NCBI GenBank assembly: GCA_965201115.1
Contig: OZ241745.1
Span: 3,610,141 to 3,674,140 of the forward strand
Length of the DNA: 64,000 bases
Direction of reading: 5' to 3'
DNA from: JANQOH01 sp965201115
Lineage (GTDB): Bacteria > Pseudomonadota > Alphaproteobacteria > UBA7887
The position numbers were made by a program, and so were the translations under genes. Positions 17,131 through 25,206 of the stretch are shown one piece after another. The stretch's first letter is position 1. Each line of letters opens with the position of its first letter. The notes below the pieces were generated by a model. The model did no database searches and was not told the origin of the DNA. It saw only the letters and a program-made list of their open reading frames with translations.

Positions 17131-17220
17131 GACCGCGCCGAAGGTTGCCGGGGAGAGCGCGCGGGTATCTCGGCCTCTCGCGTCGGCGTCGCTTCGATTC
17201 GCCGATTGAGCGACCGCCCG

Positions 17221-17249
17221 GACGCCGCGGGCGTCTCGCCCGCGGCGTC
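17221..17249. terminator. Strong hairpin between convergent soxA and RiPP precursor genes
   Basis: A perfect 13-bp stem (gacgccgcgggcg / cgcccgcggcgtc) closes a three-base loop. It lacks a T tract, so intrinsic termination is uncertain. Its place between two convergent 3' ends suggests a transcription or RNA-decay barrier for both. Confidence 0.5.
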
Positions 17250-17279
17250 CGGCGCAGTCCGGCGCCGAGCTGGCCCGGT

Positions 17280-17639
17280 TCAGCTGCTGCCGGCCGAGCC
17301 GATCGAGCTCGCGGTGCCCGCGCTGCTGAGGCAGCTCGGGATGGTGCCGACCGACGACGAGCTCCCCACGCTGCTCGCGCTGGACGCGGGCGTCCCGCCG
17401 TGAACGGTTTCCAGTACCGTGTCCGACAGGGTCTCGTTGGGGTCGACCGGGAAAACGAAGTACCGCGTCTCGTCGTCGTTCGCGTGTACGCGCACCTCCA
17501 GTTCCGCCGGTATGTCCATCCCCTTGCTGGCCAGGGCTTCGCGCGGCGTTTCGTTGACGCGGGCCCGGTATTCGGAGTCGCTCTCCCAGGCGTCGCAGAC
17601 CGCCCGGTACACAGCGAGGTCGTTCTGAAGCGGTGTCAT
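17280..17639 (-). CDS. NHLP-family RiPP precursor peptide 1
   Basis: Protein of 119 residues with a nitrile-hydratase-alpha-like leader (about 1-82) ending in a double glycine (VHGG, 81-82). Leader signatures include EYRARVNETPREALASKG, a hydrophobic-acidic middle, and the block FPVDPNETLSDTVLETV, equivalent to the usual LPPNP...L-x-D-x-x-L-x-x-V-x-GG. The 37-residue core after GG has 16 Ser and one Cys (residue 103), the rest mainly Ala, Gly, Thr and Val. AAGGAG precedes the ATG. Such leaders guide modification enzymes and are removed at GG, usually by a C39 peptidase transporter. None is adjacent. It forms a set with the next two upstream genes. Confidence 0.87.
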   Translation of the reverse strand: MTPLQNDLAVYRAVCDAWESDSEYRARVNETPREALASKGMDIPAELEVRVHANDDETRYFVFPVDPNETLSDTVLETVHGGTPASSASSVGSSSSVGTIPSCLSSAGTASSIGSAGSS

Positions 17640-17682
17640 GTCCGTGGTCTCCTTCGGTTGTGCGGTTCCAGCGCTCCGTTCG

Positions 17683-18081
17683 CTACGTCGTGCTGGCGCT
17701 GCTGGCGGTGGCGGCGCTGCCGAGGCAGCTGATAAAGGTCGACGTCGTGCTGATGGTGCCCGCCGATCCGGCGCAGTTGCTCCCGCCGGCGACGCGGCGC
17801 AAATCCTCGTCCTCGAGGTCGGCGTTCGGGTCGGGCGGCAGCGTCAGGTGGTAGATCTCCGCGGTGTTCGCCACGATCCGCATCTCGCAGTCGCCGAGCG
17901 CGTCGGCGACCGCGATGCCGCGTTCGGACAGGACCTCGCGCGGGGCCGCGGCGGCGCGTTCGCGCAGCGCGGGATCGGACGCCCATTCGTTGGCGAGGGA
18001 TGCGAAGCGGCTCTCGACGTCCGCGAACTCCGCGGTCGAAACGGGCATGATCGGGGCGCCGGCCTTCGGTGTCGGTTTCAT
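17683..18081 (-). CDS. NHLP-family RiPP precursor peptide 2
   Basis: Protein of 132 residues. The leader (1-100) includes RFASLANEWASDPALRERA, APREVLSERGIAVAD and LPPDPNADLEDEDLRRVAGG, the textbook NHLP end with GG at 99-100. The 32-residue core has nine Ser, seven Thr and two Cys (residues 103 and 119) in a Gly/Ala background. AAGGAG lies seven bases upstream of the ATG at 18081; a longer in-frame extension upstream is Arg/His-rich and unlikely. Its core tail shares the pattern S-C-L-x-S-A-x-T-A-S-S with precursor 1, suggesting duplication and divergence under the same maturation machinery. Confidence 0.9.
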   Translation of the reverse strand: MKPTPKAGAPIMPVSTAEFADVESRFASLANEWASDPALRERAAAAPREVLSERGIAVADALGDCEMRIVANTAEIYHLTLPPDPNADLEDEDLRRVAGGSNCAGSAGTISTTSTFISCLGSAATASSASTT

Positions 18082-18113
18082 GTTGCGCTCCTTCTGTGTT
18101 GGTGGCGTTGCGG

Positions 18114-18500
18114 CTAGACCGACCGGGAGCCGGCGGTGCCCGCGGAGCTCGCGCTGCCGATGGAGCTGGGGCCGGTCGAGCACGCGAAGCTGCTCATGGA
18201 GCCCACGCAACCCGCCGACCCCAGGGTCGATCCGCCCGACACTTGGGTCAGGGCCTCGTCCGCCAGCGTCGTGTTCGGGTTGGGGGGCAACGCGACGTGG
18301 TACGTATCGTCGGTATTCGCCGCGAACCGGGCCTCGACGCCGTCCGGCAGGGCGATGCCCAGTGCGGCGAGTTCTCCGGCCGTGTCCCCGGATTCGAGGC
18401 GGGCGCGCAGCTCGGGGTCGTCGCGGTAACGCCCCGCCAGGCGTTCGAAGCGCGCCCAGTTGGCGCGGTCGCTGGGCGACCAGTGCGAAGGGAGTTTCAT
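18114..18500 (-). CDS. NHLP-family RiPP precursor peptide 3
   Basis: Protein of 128 residues, the first of three precursors in transcription order. The leader (1-90) has RFERLAGRYRDDPELRARL, ELAALGIALPDGVEARF and LPPNPNTTLADEALTQVSGG, the clearest NHLP signature of the three. The 38-residue core contains Cys98 and Cys107 with many Ser, Gly and Ala. GGAGGAA precedes the ATG. The intergenic gaps of 32 and 43 bases to the other two suggest one transcript. No lanthionine synthetase, radical SAM enzyme, YcaO, GNAT or peptidase-transporter gene is seen anywhere in the window, so the peptides are orphans here. Confidence 0.9.
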   Translation of the reverse strand: MKLPSHWSPSDRANWARFERLAGRYRDDPELRARLESGDTAGELAALGIALPDGVEARFAANTDDTYHVALPPNPNTTLADEALTQVSGGSTLGSAGCVGSMSSFACSTGPSSIGSASSAGTAGSRSV

Positions 18501-18980
18501 GTGTCCGTTCCTCCGAAGTTGCCCACAGCGAGTGCGCCGCGAACGGCGCCCCGGCGGGCCGTTGCGTGCGGCAAAACCGCCCCGCGCGGGCGCGAACCGC
18601 CTCCGCCCGGTACCTTGAGCCGTTCTTGCCGCTTTGGCTTCCGCGGCCCCGGAATTCCGCGCGGTTTCATGGTATTGTCGCTCCCGTAGGGGGTTGCCGC
18701 GTTGTGGTTGGTGCAACGTTGGCACGGGGGGGGGGGGGGGGCTTGTCAAGCGTTAATTCCACGCGCCCGGAAAATTTTTCGCGAGCGGCGGATTGGTGCA
18801 ACTTATTCCGAGCTGGCGCGAGCGGGCGAGCGGGAAATGCGGCCCGGTACGGATGATTCGCGAATTGCGCCGTAGCCGTAGCCGTCGGTATTATGAAGCC
18901 GCGCGCCTCTTCCGCGGGAGCGTCGGCGCCTCGCCGGCACCCTTCGGCAACGCACGCGCGGGCGCCGCAGGCGGACGACA
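18501..18980. other. 480-base spacer between divergent RiPP and acetoacetyl-CoA synthetase genes
   Basis: No convincing gene. It must hold promoters for the precursor set (minus) and possibly for the synthetase gene (plus). It contains a 16-base G run and, either side of it, AT-richer patches such as cttgtcaagcgttaattcc. I could not define a confident promoter. Confidence 0.6.
18726..18741. repeat. Homopolymer run of 16 G
   Basis: Sixteen consecutive G (C on the minus strand), 226 bases upstream of the first RiPP precursor start. It could be a length-variable tract that affects promoter spacing, or an assembly artefact of the kind poly-G reads produce. Confidence 0.8.
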
Positions 18981-20930
18981 ATGAACGATATTCTCTGGAA
19001 ACCCGGCGCGGAGCGCGTCGAACAGGCGGCGATAACGGCGTTCCGCGCGGCGGTCGAGCGGCGCTGGGGCGTTCGGCTGCCGGACTACCGCGCGCTGCAT
19101 GATTGGTCGATCGCCCATCGCGGCCGGTTCTGGCTCACGCTTTGGGATTTCTGCGGCGTGATCGCCGAACGCCGCGGCGAACGCGTGCTGGTCGATGGCG
19201 ACGCCATGCCCGGCGCGCGCTGGTTTCCCGACGCGCGCCTGAACTATGCCGAGAACCTGCTGCGCGGCGGGGATAACGGCGACGCCTTGGTCTTCCGCGG
19301 CGAAAACGGCGCGCGCCGGCGCATGAGCCGGGGCGCGCTGCGCGCCTCGGTGTCGCGCGCCGCCCAGGCGCTGCGCGCAAGCGGCGTCGGCCCGGGCGAC
19401 CGGGTCGCCGCCTGCCTGCCCAACATGCCCGAGACGGCGGTCGCCATGCTCGCCGCCGCCAGTATCGGCGCCGTGTGGTCGTCGTGCTCGCCCGATTTCG
19501 GCGTGCGCGGCGTGCTGGACCGATTCGGGCAGCTCGAGCCGAAATTGCTGCTCGGATGCGACGGCTACTTCTACAACGGCAAGCGCCGCGATACGCGCGC
19601 GAAACTCGCCGCGATCGCCGCGGCGCTGCCGGGCGCGGCGACGGCGGTCATGGCGTTCTACGACGAACCCGGCGCGCCCGCGGCGGGCTTCGCGGCGTGG
19701 GACGAATGGCTCGCGCCGTTCGCGCCGCGGCCGCTGGAGTTCGCGCAGTTGCCCTTCGACCATGCGCTCATGGTCCTGTTTTCCTCCGGCACGACGGGGC
19801 GGCCGAAGGGCATCGTCCACGGCGCCGGCGGGACGCTGCTCAAGCATCTGTGCGAACACCGCCTGCACGGCGGAATCGCGCCCGGCGACCGCGTGTTCTT
19901 CTTCACCACATGCGGCTGGATGATGTGGAACTGGCTGATGAGCGCGCTGGCGAGCGAAGCGGCGCTGCTGCTCTACGACGGCTCGCCGTTCCACCCTTCG
20001 GGCGCGGCGCTGTTCGATTACGCCGACGACGAGCGCATGACCCATTTCGGAACGTCCGCCCGCTTTCTCGAGGCCCTGGGCAAGACGCGCGCCCGGCCCG
20101 CCGCGACCCACGGGCTGGCGGCGCTGCGCGCCGTGTTCTCCACCGGCTCGCCGCTTGCGCCGGAGAGTTTCGACTATGTGTACGACGCGGTGAAACGCGA
20201 CGTCTGCCTGTCGTCGATTTCGGGCGGGACCGACATCGTGGGCTGCTTTGCGCTCGGCAACCCCGCGCTGCCGGTGCGGCGCGGCGAATTGCAGTGCCTG
20301 GCGCTCGGCATGGCGACCGAAATCCGCGCGGAATCCGGCGCGCCCGCCGCCGTCGGCGAAAAAGGCGAACTCGTTTGCGCGAAGCCCTTCCCTTCCATGC
20401 CGGTCGGTTTCTGGAACGACCCGGGCGGCGCGCGTTACCGCGCCGCGTATTTCGAGCGTTTCCCCGGCATCTGGCGCCACGGCGACTATGCGGAAATCAT
20501 GCCGTCCGGCGGGATGATCGTGCATGGCCGCTCCGACGCCGCGCTCAACCCCGGCGGCGTGCGCATCGGAACGGCGGAAATCTACCGCCAGGTCGAGCGC
20601 CTGCCCGAGATCGCCGAGTCGCTGGCGATCGGTCAGGAATGGGAGGGCGGAACGCGCATCGTGCTGTTCGTCGTGCTGCGCAAGGGCGCGGCGCTCGACG
20701 ACGCGCTGGCCGCCCGCATCCGCGCGCAACTGCGCGAGAACGCCAGCCCGCGCCATGTTCCCGCGAAAATCGTGCAGATCGCCGCCGTGCCCCGCACGAA
20801 AAGCGGCAAGCTCGTCGAACTCGCCGTCCGCGACATCGTCCACGGCCGCCCCGCCGCCAACCGCGAGGCGTTGGACGACCCTTCGGTTCTCGATCTCTAC
20901 CGCAACATCCCCGAACTGGCGGAGCCGTGA
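18981..20930 (+). CDS. aacS: Acetoacetyl-CoA synthetase (acetoacetate-CoA ligase)
   Basis: ANL-superfamily ligase of 649 residues converting acetoacetate, ATP and CoA to acetoacetyl-CoA, used in ketone-body or polyhydroxybutyrate turnover. The N-terminus (LWKPGAERVEQAAITAF) and the LNYAENLL block are typical of this subfamily. The adenylation motif is FSSGTTGRPKGIVHG, and the C-terminal lid has TKSGKLVELAVRD with the catalytic Lys. Length is as expected. A thiolase at 49.0 kb could use the product. The next gene begins eight bases after the stop but is unrelated in function. Confidence 0.95.
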   Translation: MNDILWKPGAERVEQAAITAFRAAVERRWGVRLPDYRALHDWSIAHRGRFWLTLWDFCGVIAERRGERVLVDGDAMPGARWFPDARLNYAENLLRGGDNGDALVFRGENGARRRMSRGALRASVSRAAQALRASGVGPGDRVAACLPNMPETAVAMLAAASIGAVWSSCSPDFGVRGVLDRFGQLEPKLLLGCDGYFYNGKRRDTRAKLAAIAAALPGAATAVMAFYDEPGAPAAGFAAWDEWLAPFAPRPLEFAQLPFDHALMVLFSSGTTGRPKGIVHGAGGTLLKHLCEHRLHGGIAPGDRVFFFTTCGWMMWNWLMSALASEAALLLYDGSPFHPSGAALFDYADDERMTHFGTSARFLEALGKTRARPAATHGLAALRAVFSTGSPLAPESFDYVYDAVKRDVCLSSISGGTDIVGCFALGNPALPVRRGELQCLALGMATEIRAESGAPAAVGEKGELVCAKPFPSMPVGFWNDPGGARYRAAYFERFPGIWRHGDYAEIMPSGGMIVHGRSDAALNPGGVRIGTAEIYRQVERLPEIAESLAIGQEWEGGTRIVLFVVLRKGAALDDALAARIRAQLRENASPRHVPAKIVQIAAVPRTKSGKLVELAVRDIVHGRPAANREALDDPSVLDLYRNIPELAEP

Positions 20931-20937
20931 GTCTCCC

Positions 20938-22092
20938 GTGAGGGTCCTTCATGTCGCTACCAGCATGTCGCCGCATTGGTGCGGACCGGCGATCGCGGTG
21001 CGGGGCCTTGTTGCGGCGTTGGCGAAGCGGGGCGTCCATTGCGAAATCCTGACCGCCCGCGGCGGAAAGCTCGGCAACGAACATATACAGCCTCCGGGGG
21101 TCGCTGTTCATTGCCGCGACGCGGGCGCGTTCGCGCGCGTATGGCCGGCGTATTCCGCCCGGGTGCGCGAGTTCTTGAATGCCGCGCCGGGGGGCTTCGA
21201 TCTGTTTCACGCACACGACATATGGTCGTACCCGACCTTTGCCGCCGCCAAGGCCGCGCGCCGCCGCAACATTCCTTTCGTTCTGACGCTTCACGGCGGA
21301 CTCAACCCGTGGATGCTGTCGCACAAGGCGCTCAAGAAACTACTATACCGCCGGGTTGTATTGGACGGCATTCTGAAATCCGCCGCGGCAATTCACGCCG
21401 TGGCAAGAGTGGAGATCGACCGGTTGGCGGATCTCGGATACGAAACGCCCGCTTTCCTGGTCCACAACGGAATCGATCCCGGCGAATTCGAGGGACCGCC
21501 GGCGGCGCCTCGGCTGCTCGCCCGACACCCCCGCCTTGCCGGAGCGCAAGTCATACTTTTCCTCGGACGGTTGCACGTATCGAAAGGAGTGACCATGCTC
21601 GCGCGGTGTTTCGGCGCGATAGCACCCAGGTTTCCCCGGTCCGTGTTGCTGATCGCCGGACCGGACGACGGAGCCCGGGCGGCAGCGGAGTCGATTCTCG
21701 AAAAGCAGGGCCTTCGGAACCGCGCGGTATTTACGGGCTTGCTGACCGGAGACTGCAAGCGCGCGGCCCTCGAATGCGCGGATCTGCTTGTCTTGCCGTC
21801 GCTATCCGAAGTGCGGAGTCTCGCAGCCTTGGAAGCATTGGCCGCCGGCGTGCCGGCGATCGTCACGGAGCAATGCAACTTTCCGGAATTGCGGGAGTGG
21901 GGAGCAGGCTTGGTCGTTCCGCCGAGAGAAGAGGCCGTTGGCAAAGCCATAATCGAGCTCTTGGAAAATCCGGATCTCGGCGCCCGAATGGGGCGGCGCG
22001 GAAAGGACATGACGATGAAACATTATACGTGGGACGCCGCCGCGGAATCGATGGAGGCGCACTACGGCGCACTGATTGGGGGCGACGGGTAG
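20938..22092 (+). CDS. Glycosyltransferase family 4 protein
   Basis: GT-B fold glycosyltransferase of 384 residues. N-terminal family features are VRVLHVATSMSPHWCGPAIAV and FDLFHAHDIWS. The C-terminal nucleotide-sugar half has ILFLGRLHVSKGVTML, then LLVLPSLSEVRSLAALEALAAGVPAIVT, where the usual E-x7-E acidic pair lies, and HYTWDAAAESMEAHY. The acceptor is unknown. It is the only polysaccharide-type gene here. Base use is less GC-rich than in the synthetase gene upstream, which hints at later acquisition. The GTG at 20938 fits the family N-terminus. Confidence 0.88.
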   Translation: MRVLHVATSMSPHWCGPAIAVRGLVAALAKRGVHCEILTARGGKLGNEHIQPPGVAVHCRDAGAFARVWPAYSARVREFLNAAPGGFDLFHAHDIWSYPTFAAAKAARRRNIPFVLTLHGGLNPWMLSHKALKKLLYRRVVLDGILKSAAAIHAVARVEIDRLADLGYETPAFLVHNGIDPGEFEGPPAAPRLLARHPRLAGAQVILFLGRLHVSKGVTMLARCFGAIAPRFPRSVLLIAGPDDGARAAAESILEKQGLRNRAVFTGLLTGDCKRAALECADLLVLPSLSEVRSLAALEALAAGVPAIVTEQCNFPELREWGAGLVVPPREEAVGKAIIELLENPDLGARMGRRGKDMTMKHYTWDAAAESMEAHYGALIGGDG

Positions 22093-22237
22093 CGCATGGG
22101 TCGCGACGCGCGCAGACCTGCCGGGGGTTGACTGCGTGCGGCGAACGCGATAGGCGTTCGGTGTGTGGCGCGGGCGAACCGTCGGCGACGCAATAGCTGC
22201 ATCGTCCGCGTTCCGCGTCCGGCGAGCGGAGGCAGTC

Positions 22238-22913
22238 ATGAGAGTATCCGCGATTGTCGCCTTGGTCGGGATAGCCGTCCTTGCCGGAATGTGGGGCGCC
22301 GCGAAGGAGCGTTCGCGAAACGCGGACAATGGTTGGGCGCCACGGGGAAATTCCGGAGGAGAATCGATTATGCCGCTATCCAGGGCCGCCGTTATCGATG
22401 TCGAAACCACGGGCTTTTCGCCCGCGACCGGCCGAATCGTCGCGGTCGGTGTGGTTCTTGTGGATTTCTCCCGGCTCGACGGGGAGTTCGTTGCCGGGGA
22501 ACACAAGACGATGGAAATCACGGTCGATCCGGGCATTCCCATTCCATGAGGCGTCGCCGCGGTTCACGGCATCCGGGACCGCGATGTGGAAGGGTTGCCC
22601 GCATTCGACGATGTTGCCGAAGAGCTCGGGGAGTTCATCGGCGACCGGGTTGTCGTCGGGCATAACGTCGCGTTCGATATCCGCTTTCTGAACTCGGAAT
22701 TCCGGCGCGCCGGGGCGCGGACGCTCGAAGGGAACGAGGCGTTTTGCACCATGACGCATTTCCCGGCAATCGAACCCGGGACGCCGATACAGGCTCGACG
22801 ATGTTGCGCGCGCGCTCGGAATCGAAGGCCGCGCGCAAGACCGCCACAACGCATTGGAGGACGCCATCGTAACGGCGCGGATCGCCGCAAAGCTCCTTGC
22901 CGCGAGCGATTGA
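22238..22913 (+). pseudogene. Broken DnaQ-like 3'-5' exonuclease
   Basis: All three DEDDh exonuclease motifs are present but spread over a damaged frame. Exo I is DVETTGFSP (about 22395), Exo II is GHNVAFDIRFLN (about 22660), and Exo III is HNALEDAIVTA (about 22850). An in-frame TGA at 22547-22549 splits PGIPIP from GVAAVHGI, and a frameshift near 22790 is needed to reach LDDVARALGIEGRAQDRHNALED. The N-terminus (22238-22300) encodes a single membrane-spanning segment before the exonuclease domain. With two separate lesions it is most simply a pseudogene. Reads or a relative should be checked before excluding sequence error. Confidence 0.78.
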
Positions 22914-23618
22914 CGCTGAAAATTGTCGCACAATTCGTAAATCGTACGTACCTGAGCCGCGCCGAAGGCGCGAACTGCCTGGGATCGCGGGCGTCCCCGC
23001 CCGCACGTTGCAACTGCCGCGAACGCCGGCGGGCGGGGCGACGACCGCGACTCTCCCGCCAACGCCGCGGCGCGCGGAAACGTACGGGCGGGGACGTCCG
23101 CGATCCGTAAGCGTCCGGTTATCCGGAACCAGCGGCGCCCCGCCGGAGGGCCGGAGAAGAAGATGTCGGCGGAAACGCCAACGCGCCCACGAAACGTGTC
23201 GATGGCGATGGCCCTCGGTACGGTTCTTGTCGAACGACAGAATCGCCGGCTCGGTTCCGGCTCCGGGGGCCGCGGTTGGCGGTTACGCCGCCTTGCGAGT
23301 CGATGGGGAGTCCGGATTCGGAAAGTACCGGCGGTAGTCGCGTAGTAATACGAATCGTCGCGCGAGTTCATTTTCGCGAGGCGTCGGCGCCATCGCCGGT
23401 GCGACCGGCGCCGCGGTTCGTCCGGCAACTTCGGCTTCTATCCGCGCCCGCGGTACTCGATCCTGGCGCTCCCCGATTCGGCTGGCGTCATGCCGACGTT
23501 CGCCGCGCCTTCGGGAGCGGCGCTTGCCCCGACACGGGAAATGCCGTACCATGGGCGGCGCGCGCGGTTACTGTATCGTATTCCCGCGGAAAAACAATGG
23601 TATGGAGGAACCTTCCCC
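22914..23618. other. 705-base spacer with a large inverted repeat, no gene seen
   Basis: Between the broken exonuclease and fic. The first third carries the palindromic repeat element described separately. The remainder has short open frames without recognisable motifs or ribosome sites. The fic promoter is presumably in the last 150 bases, but I could not place it. Confidence 0.6.
22982..23106. repeat. Long inverted repeat of the dispersed hairpin family
   Basis: Left arm 22982-23009 (begins ggatcgcgggcgtcccc) and right arm 23079-23106 (ends gacgtccgcgatcc) are reverse complements at all but about two positions, separated by 69 bases. Just before the left arm is the small hairpin gccgcgccgaaggcgcg. 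The arms match the cgcgggcgtccccgcccgcacg block of the copy after soxA and the element at 50.9 kb. Confidence 0.8.
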
Positions 23619-24818
23619 ATGACATCGGAACGACATTCGGGGCGGGCGTACGAGCGGACACATCCGTGGCTGACATTCGCCATGGATTTTCGCCGCTTGA
23701 GGCCGTCCGACTGGCTTGCGCTCGGCGAGTGCGCGGCGCTGTGCGAGCGCATTAGCGGGGCGCCGCTCGATCCCGACGTTGCCGAACGGTTGCACACCAT
23801 GTACCTGGCGAAGGGCGCTTTGGCAACGACGGCGATCGAGGGCAACACGCTCAGCGAGGAGGAAGCCCGCAACCGCATCGAAGGCCGGCTGGATCTGCCG
23901 CCATCGCAGGAGTACCTCGGGCGCGAGATCGATAACATCGTTGAGGCGGTTAACGGCTTGACGGACGACATTGTCGCAAACGGGCGCCTGTCGCTCAGCG
24001 TTGCGAGCGTCGAACGCATGAACGGGATGGTATTGCGCAACCTCGAAGCGGACGATCATGTCGTCCCCGGGCGGACGCGGAGGGCGGATGTGTCCGTCGG
24101 CTCTTATCGTTGCCCGGGTTGGCAAGACGCCGAATATCTACTGGCGCGCTTTTGCGGATTTATTGCCGCTTTCGAGGCGCCGACCGGGAACCGTCTTGCC
24201 TTGGCAATTCTCAAGGCCGTAGCGGCGCATGTTTACATGGCCTGGATTCATCCCTTCGGCGACGGAAACGGGCGGACCGCCCGTCTCGTCGAATGGGCTA
24301 TCCTGATGGAAGCCGGTATGCCCCAACCGGCTTGCCATCTGCTCAGCAATTATTACAACCGGACGCGAACGGAATATTACCGGCAGTTGGCGCGCGCGAG
24401 CCGCGCCGACAACGGGATATTCGGCTTCGTATCCTATGCGATCGAGGGGCTGAACGAAGAATTGCGCGGGCAGGTTCGCGAGATTCGCGAGCATCAGTGG
24501 GAAGTCGCATGGGTTAATTTCGTGCATGAGCAGTTCCGCAGTATCCGCAGCGTGACGGCGCGGCGTCGGCGGTCGCTTGCGCTGGATCTGTCGCGCGCTC
24601 GCGATTGGGTCGGGTTGCGCGATCTGCCGGGTATCATGAGCGTGGAGCTGAGGCTGGAATATGCCGGGGTTACCGGCAGGACGCTAATGCGTGACGTTCA
24701 AGCGTTGGAGTCGCTCGGGATTTTGGCGCGCGGCCGCTCCGGCGTCAGGGCGAACCGCGAGCGGATACTGGCGTTTCTGCCGTGGCGGAACGAGCCGGAA
24801 GGCGGCGATAAGGCGTGA
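23619..24818 (+). CDS. Fic-domain protein (class II, with N-terminal inhibitory helix)
   Basis: Fic proteins transfer AMP or another phosphate-containing group to a hydroxyl on target proteins. The catalytic loop HPFGDGNGRTAR spans residues 211-222 and matches H-x-F-x-(D/E)-GNGR-x-x-R exactly. The segment TAIEGN at 71-76 matches the (S/T)-x-x-x-E-(G/N) inhibitory motif, so self-inhibition is built in, as in class II Fic proteins. The C-terminal 90 residues (RDLPGIMSVELRLEYAGVTGRTLMRDVQALESLGIL) look like a winged helix-turn-helix. The ATG at 23619 has GGAGGA ten bases upstream. It is 399 residues long and intact, with no antitoxin gene beside it, as usual for this class. Confidence 0.9.
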   Translation: MTSERHSGRAYERTHPWLTFAMDFRRLRPSDWLALGECAALCERISGAPLDPDVAERLHTMYLAKGALATTAIEGNTLSEEEARNRIEGRLDLPPSQEYLGREIDNIVEAVNGLTDDIVANGRLSLSVASVERMNGMVLRNLEADDHVVPGRTRRADVSVGSYRCPGWQDAEYLLARFCGFIAAFEAPTGNRLALAILKAVAAHVYMAWIHPFGDGNGRTARLVEWAILMEAGMPQPACHLLSNYYNRTRTEYYRQLARASRADNGIFGFVSYAIEGLNEELRGQVREIREHQWEVAWVNFVHEQFRSIRSVTARRRRSLALDLSRARDWVGLRDLPGIMSVELRLEYAGVTGRTLMRDVQALESLGILARGRSGVRANRERILAFLPWRNEPEGGDKA

Positions 24819-25109
24819 GCGGGCGGCTTTGGGCCTGGGCGAGGCGCCGGCGACTCCAAGGGGGCGCAGACCGGCGCTTCCCGCCCCGGTCGCGGTTCGA
24901 ACATGTAGAGACGGTTATTCCCGCGCGCATTCCGCCCATTTTCTCCCTTCTATCGATGTCATATATTTTGGTTCAATTAGCGAATCGTATGTACGCGTGG
25001 TACGCTGTTTTCGGATCGGGTGGAGACGCTCGTCATGCGGAGCGGGGATTTTTCGGATTGACTTGCGCGTGTGGACGATCTCGGGGCTGCGCAGCGTCGT
25101 GAGGCGTTA

Positions 25110-25133
25110 TACCAAGGGCTATTGATGTTGACC
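25110..25133 (+). repeat. Left terminal inverted repeat of the IS630 element
   Basis: Begins taccaagggctattgatgtt and ends in gacc. It matches the reverse complement of the right end at 20 of 24 positions or better. Confidence 0.85.
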
Positions 25134-25206
25134 CGTTACTATTGTCTGTTCGATGGAGATATGGTTTGGTTATGTTCTTGTGCGGCCACACAAAGGGGAT
25201 AGTGCG

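Noticed and set aside
18891..20843. 650-residue minus-strand frame opposite acetoacetyl-CoA synthetase
   Set aside because: It mirrors the synthetase gene and has low-complexity composition without motifs.
22547..22549. TGA as selenocysteine in the exonuclease
   Set aside because: The position is not a Cys in the family, no SECIS-like hairpin is evident, and a second lesion is present in the same gene.
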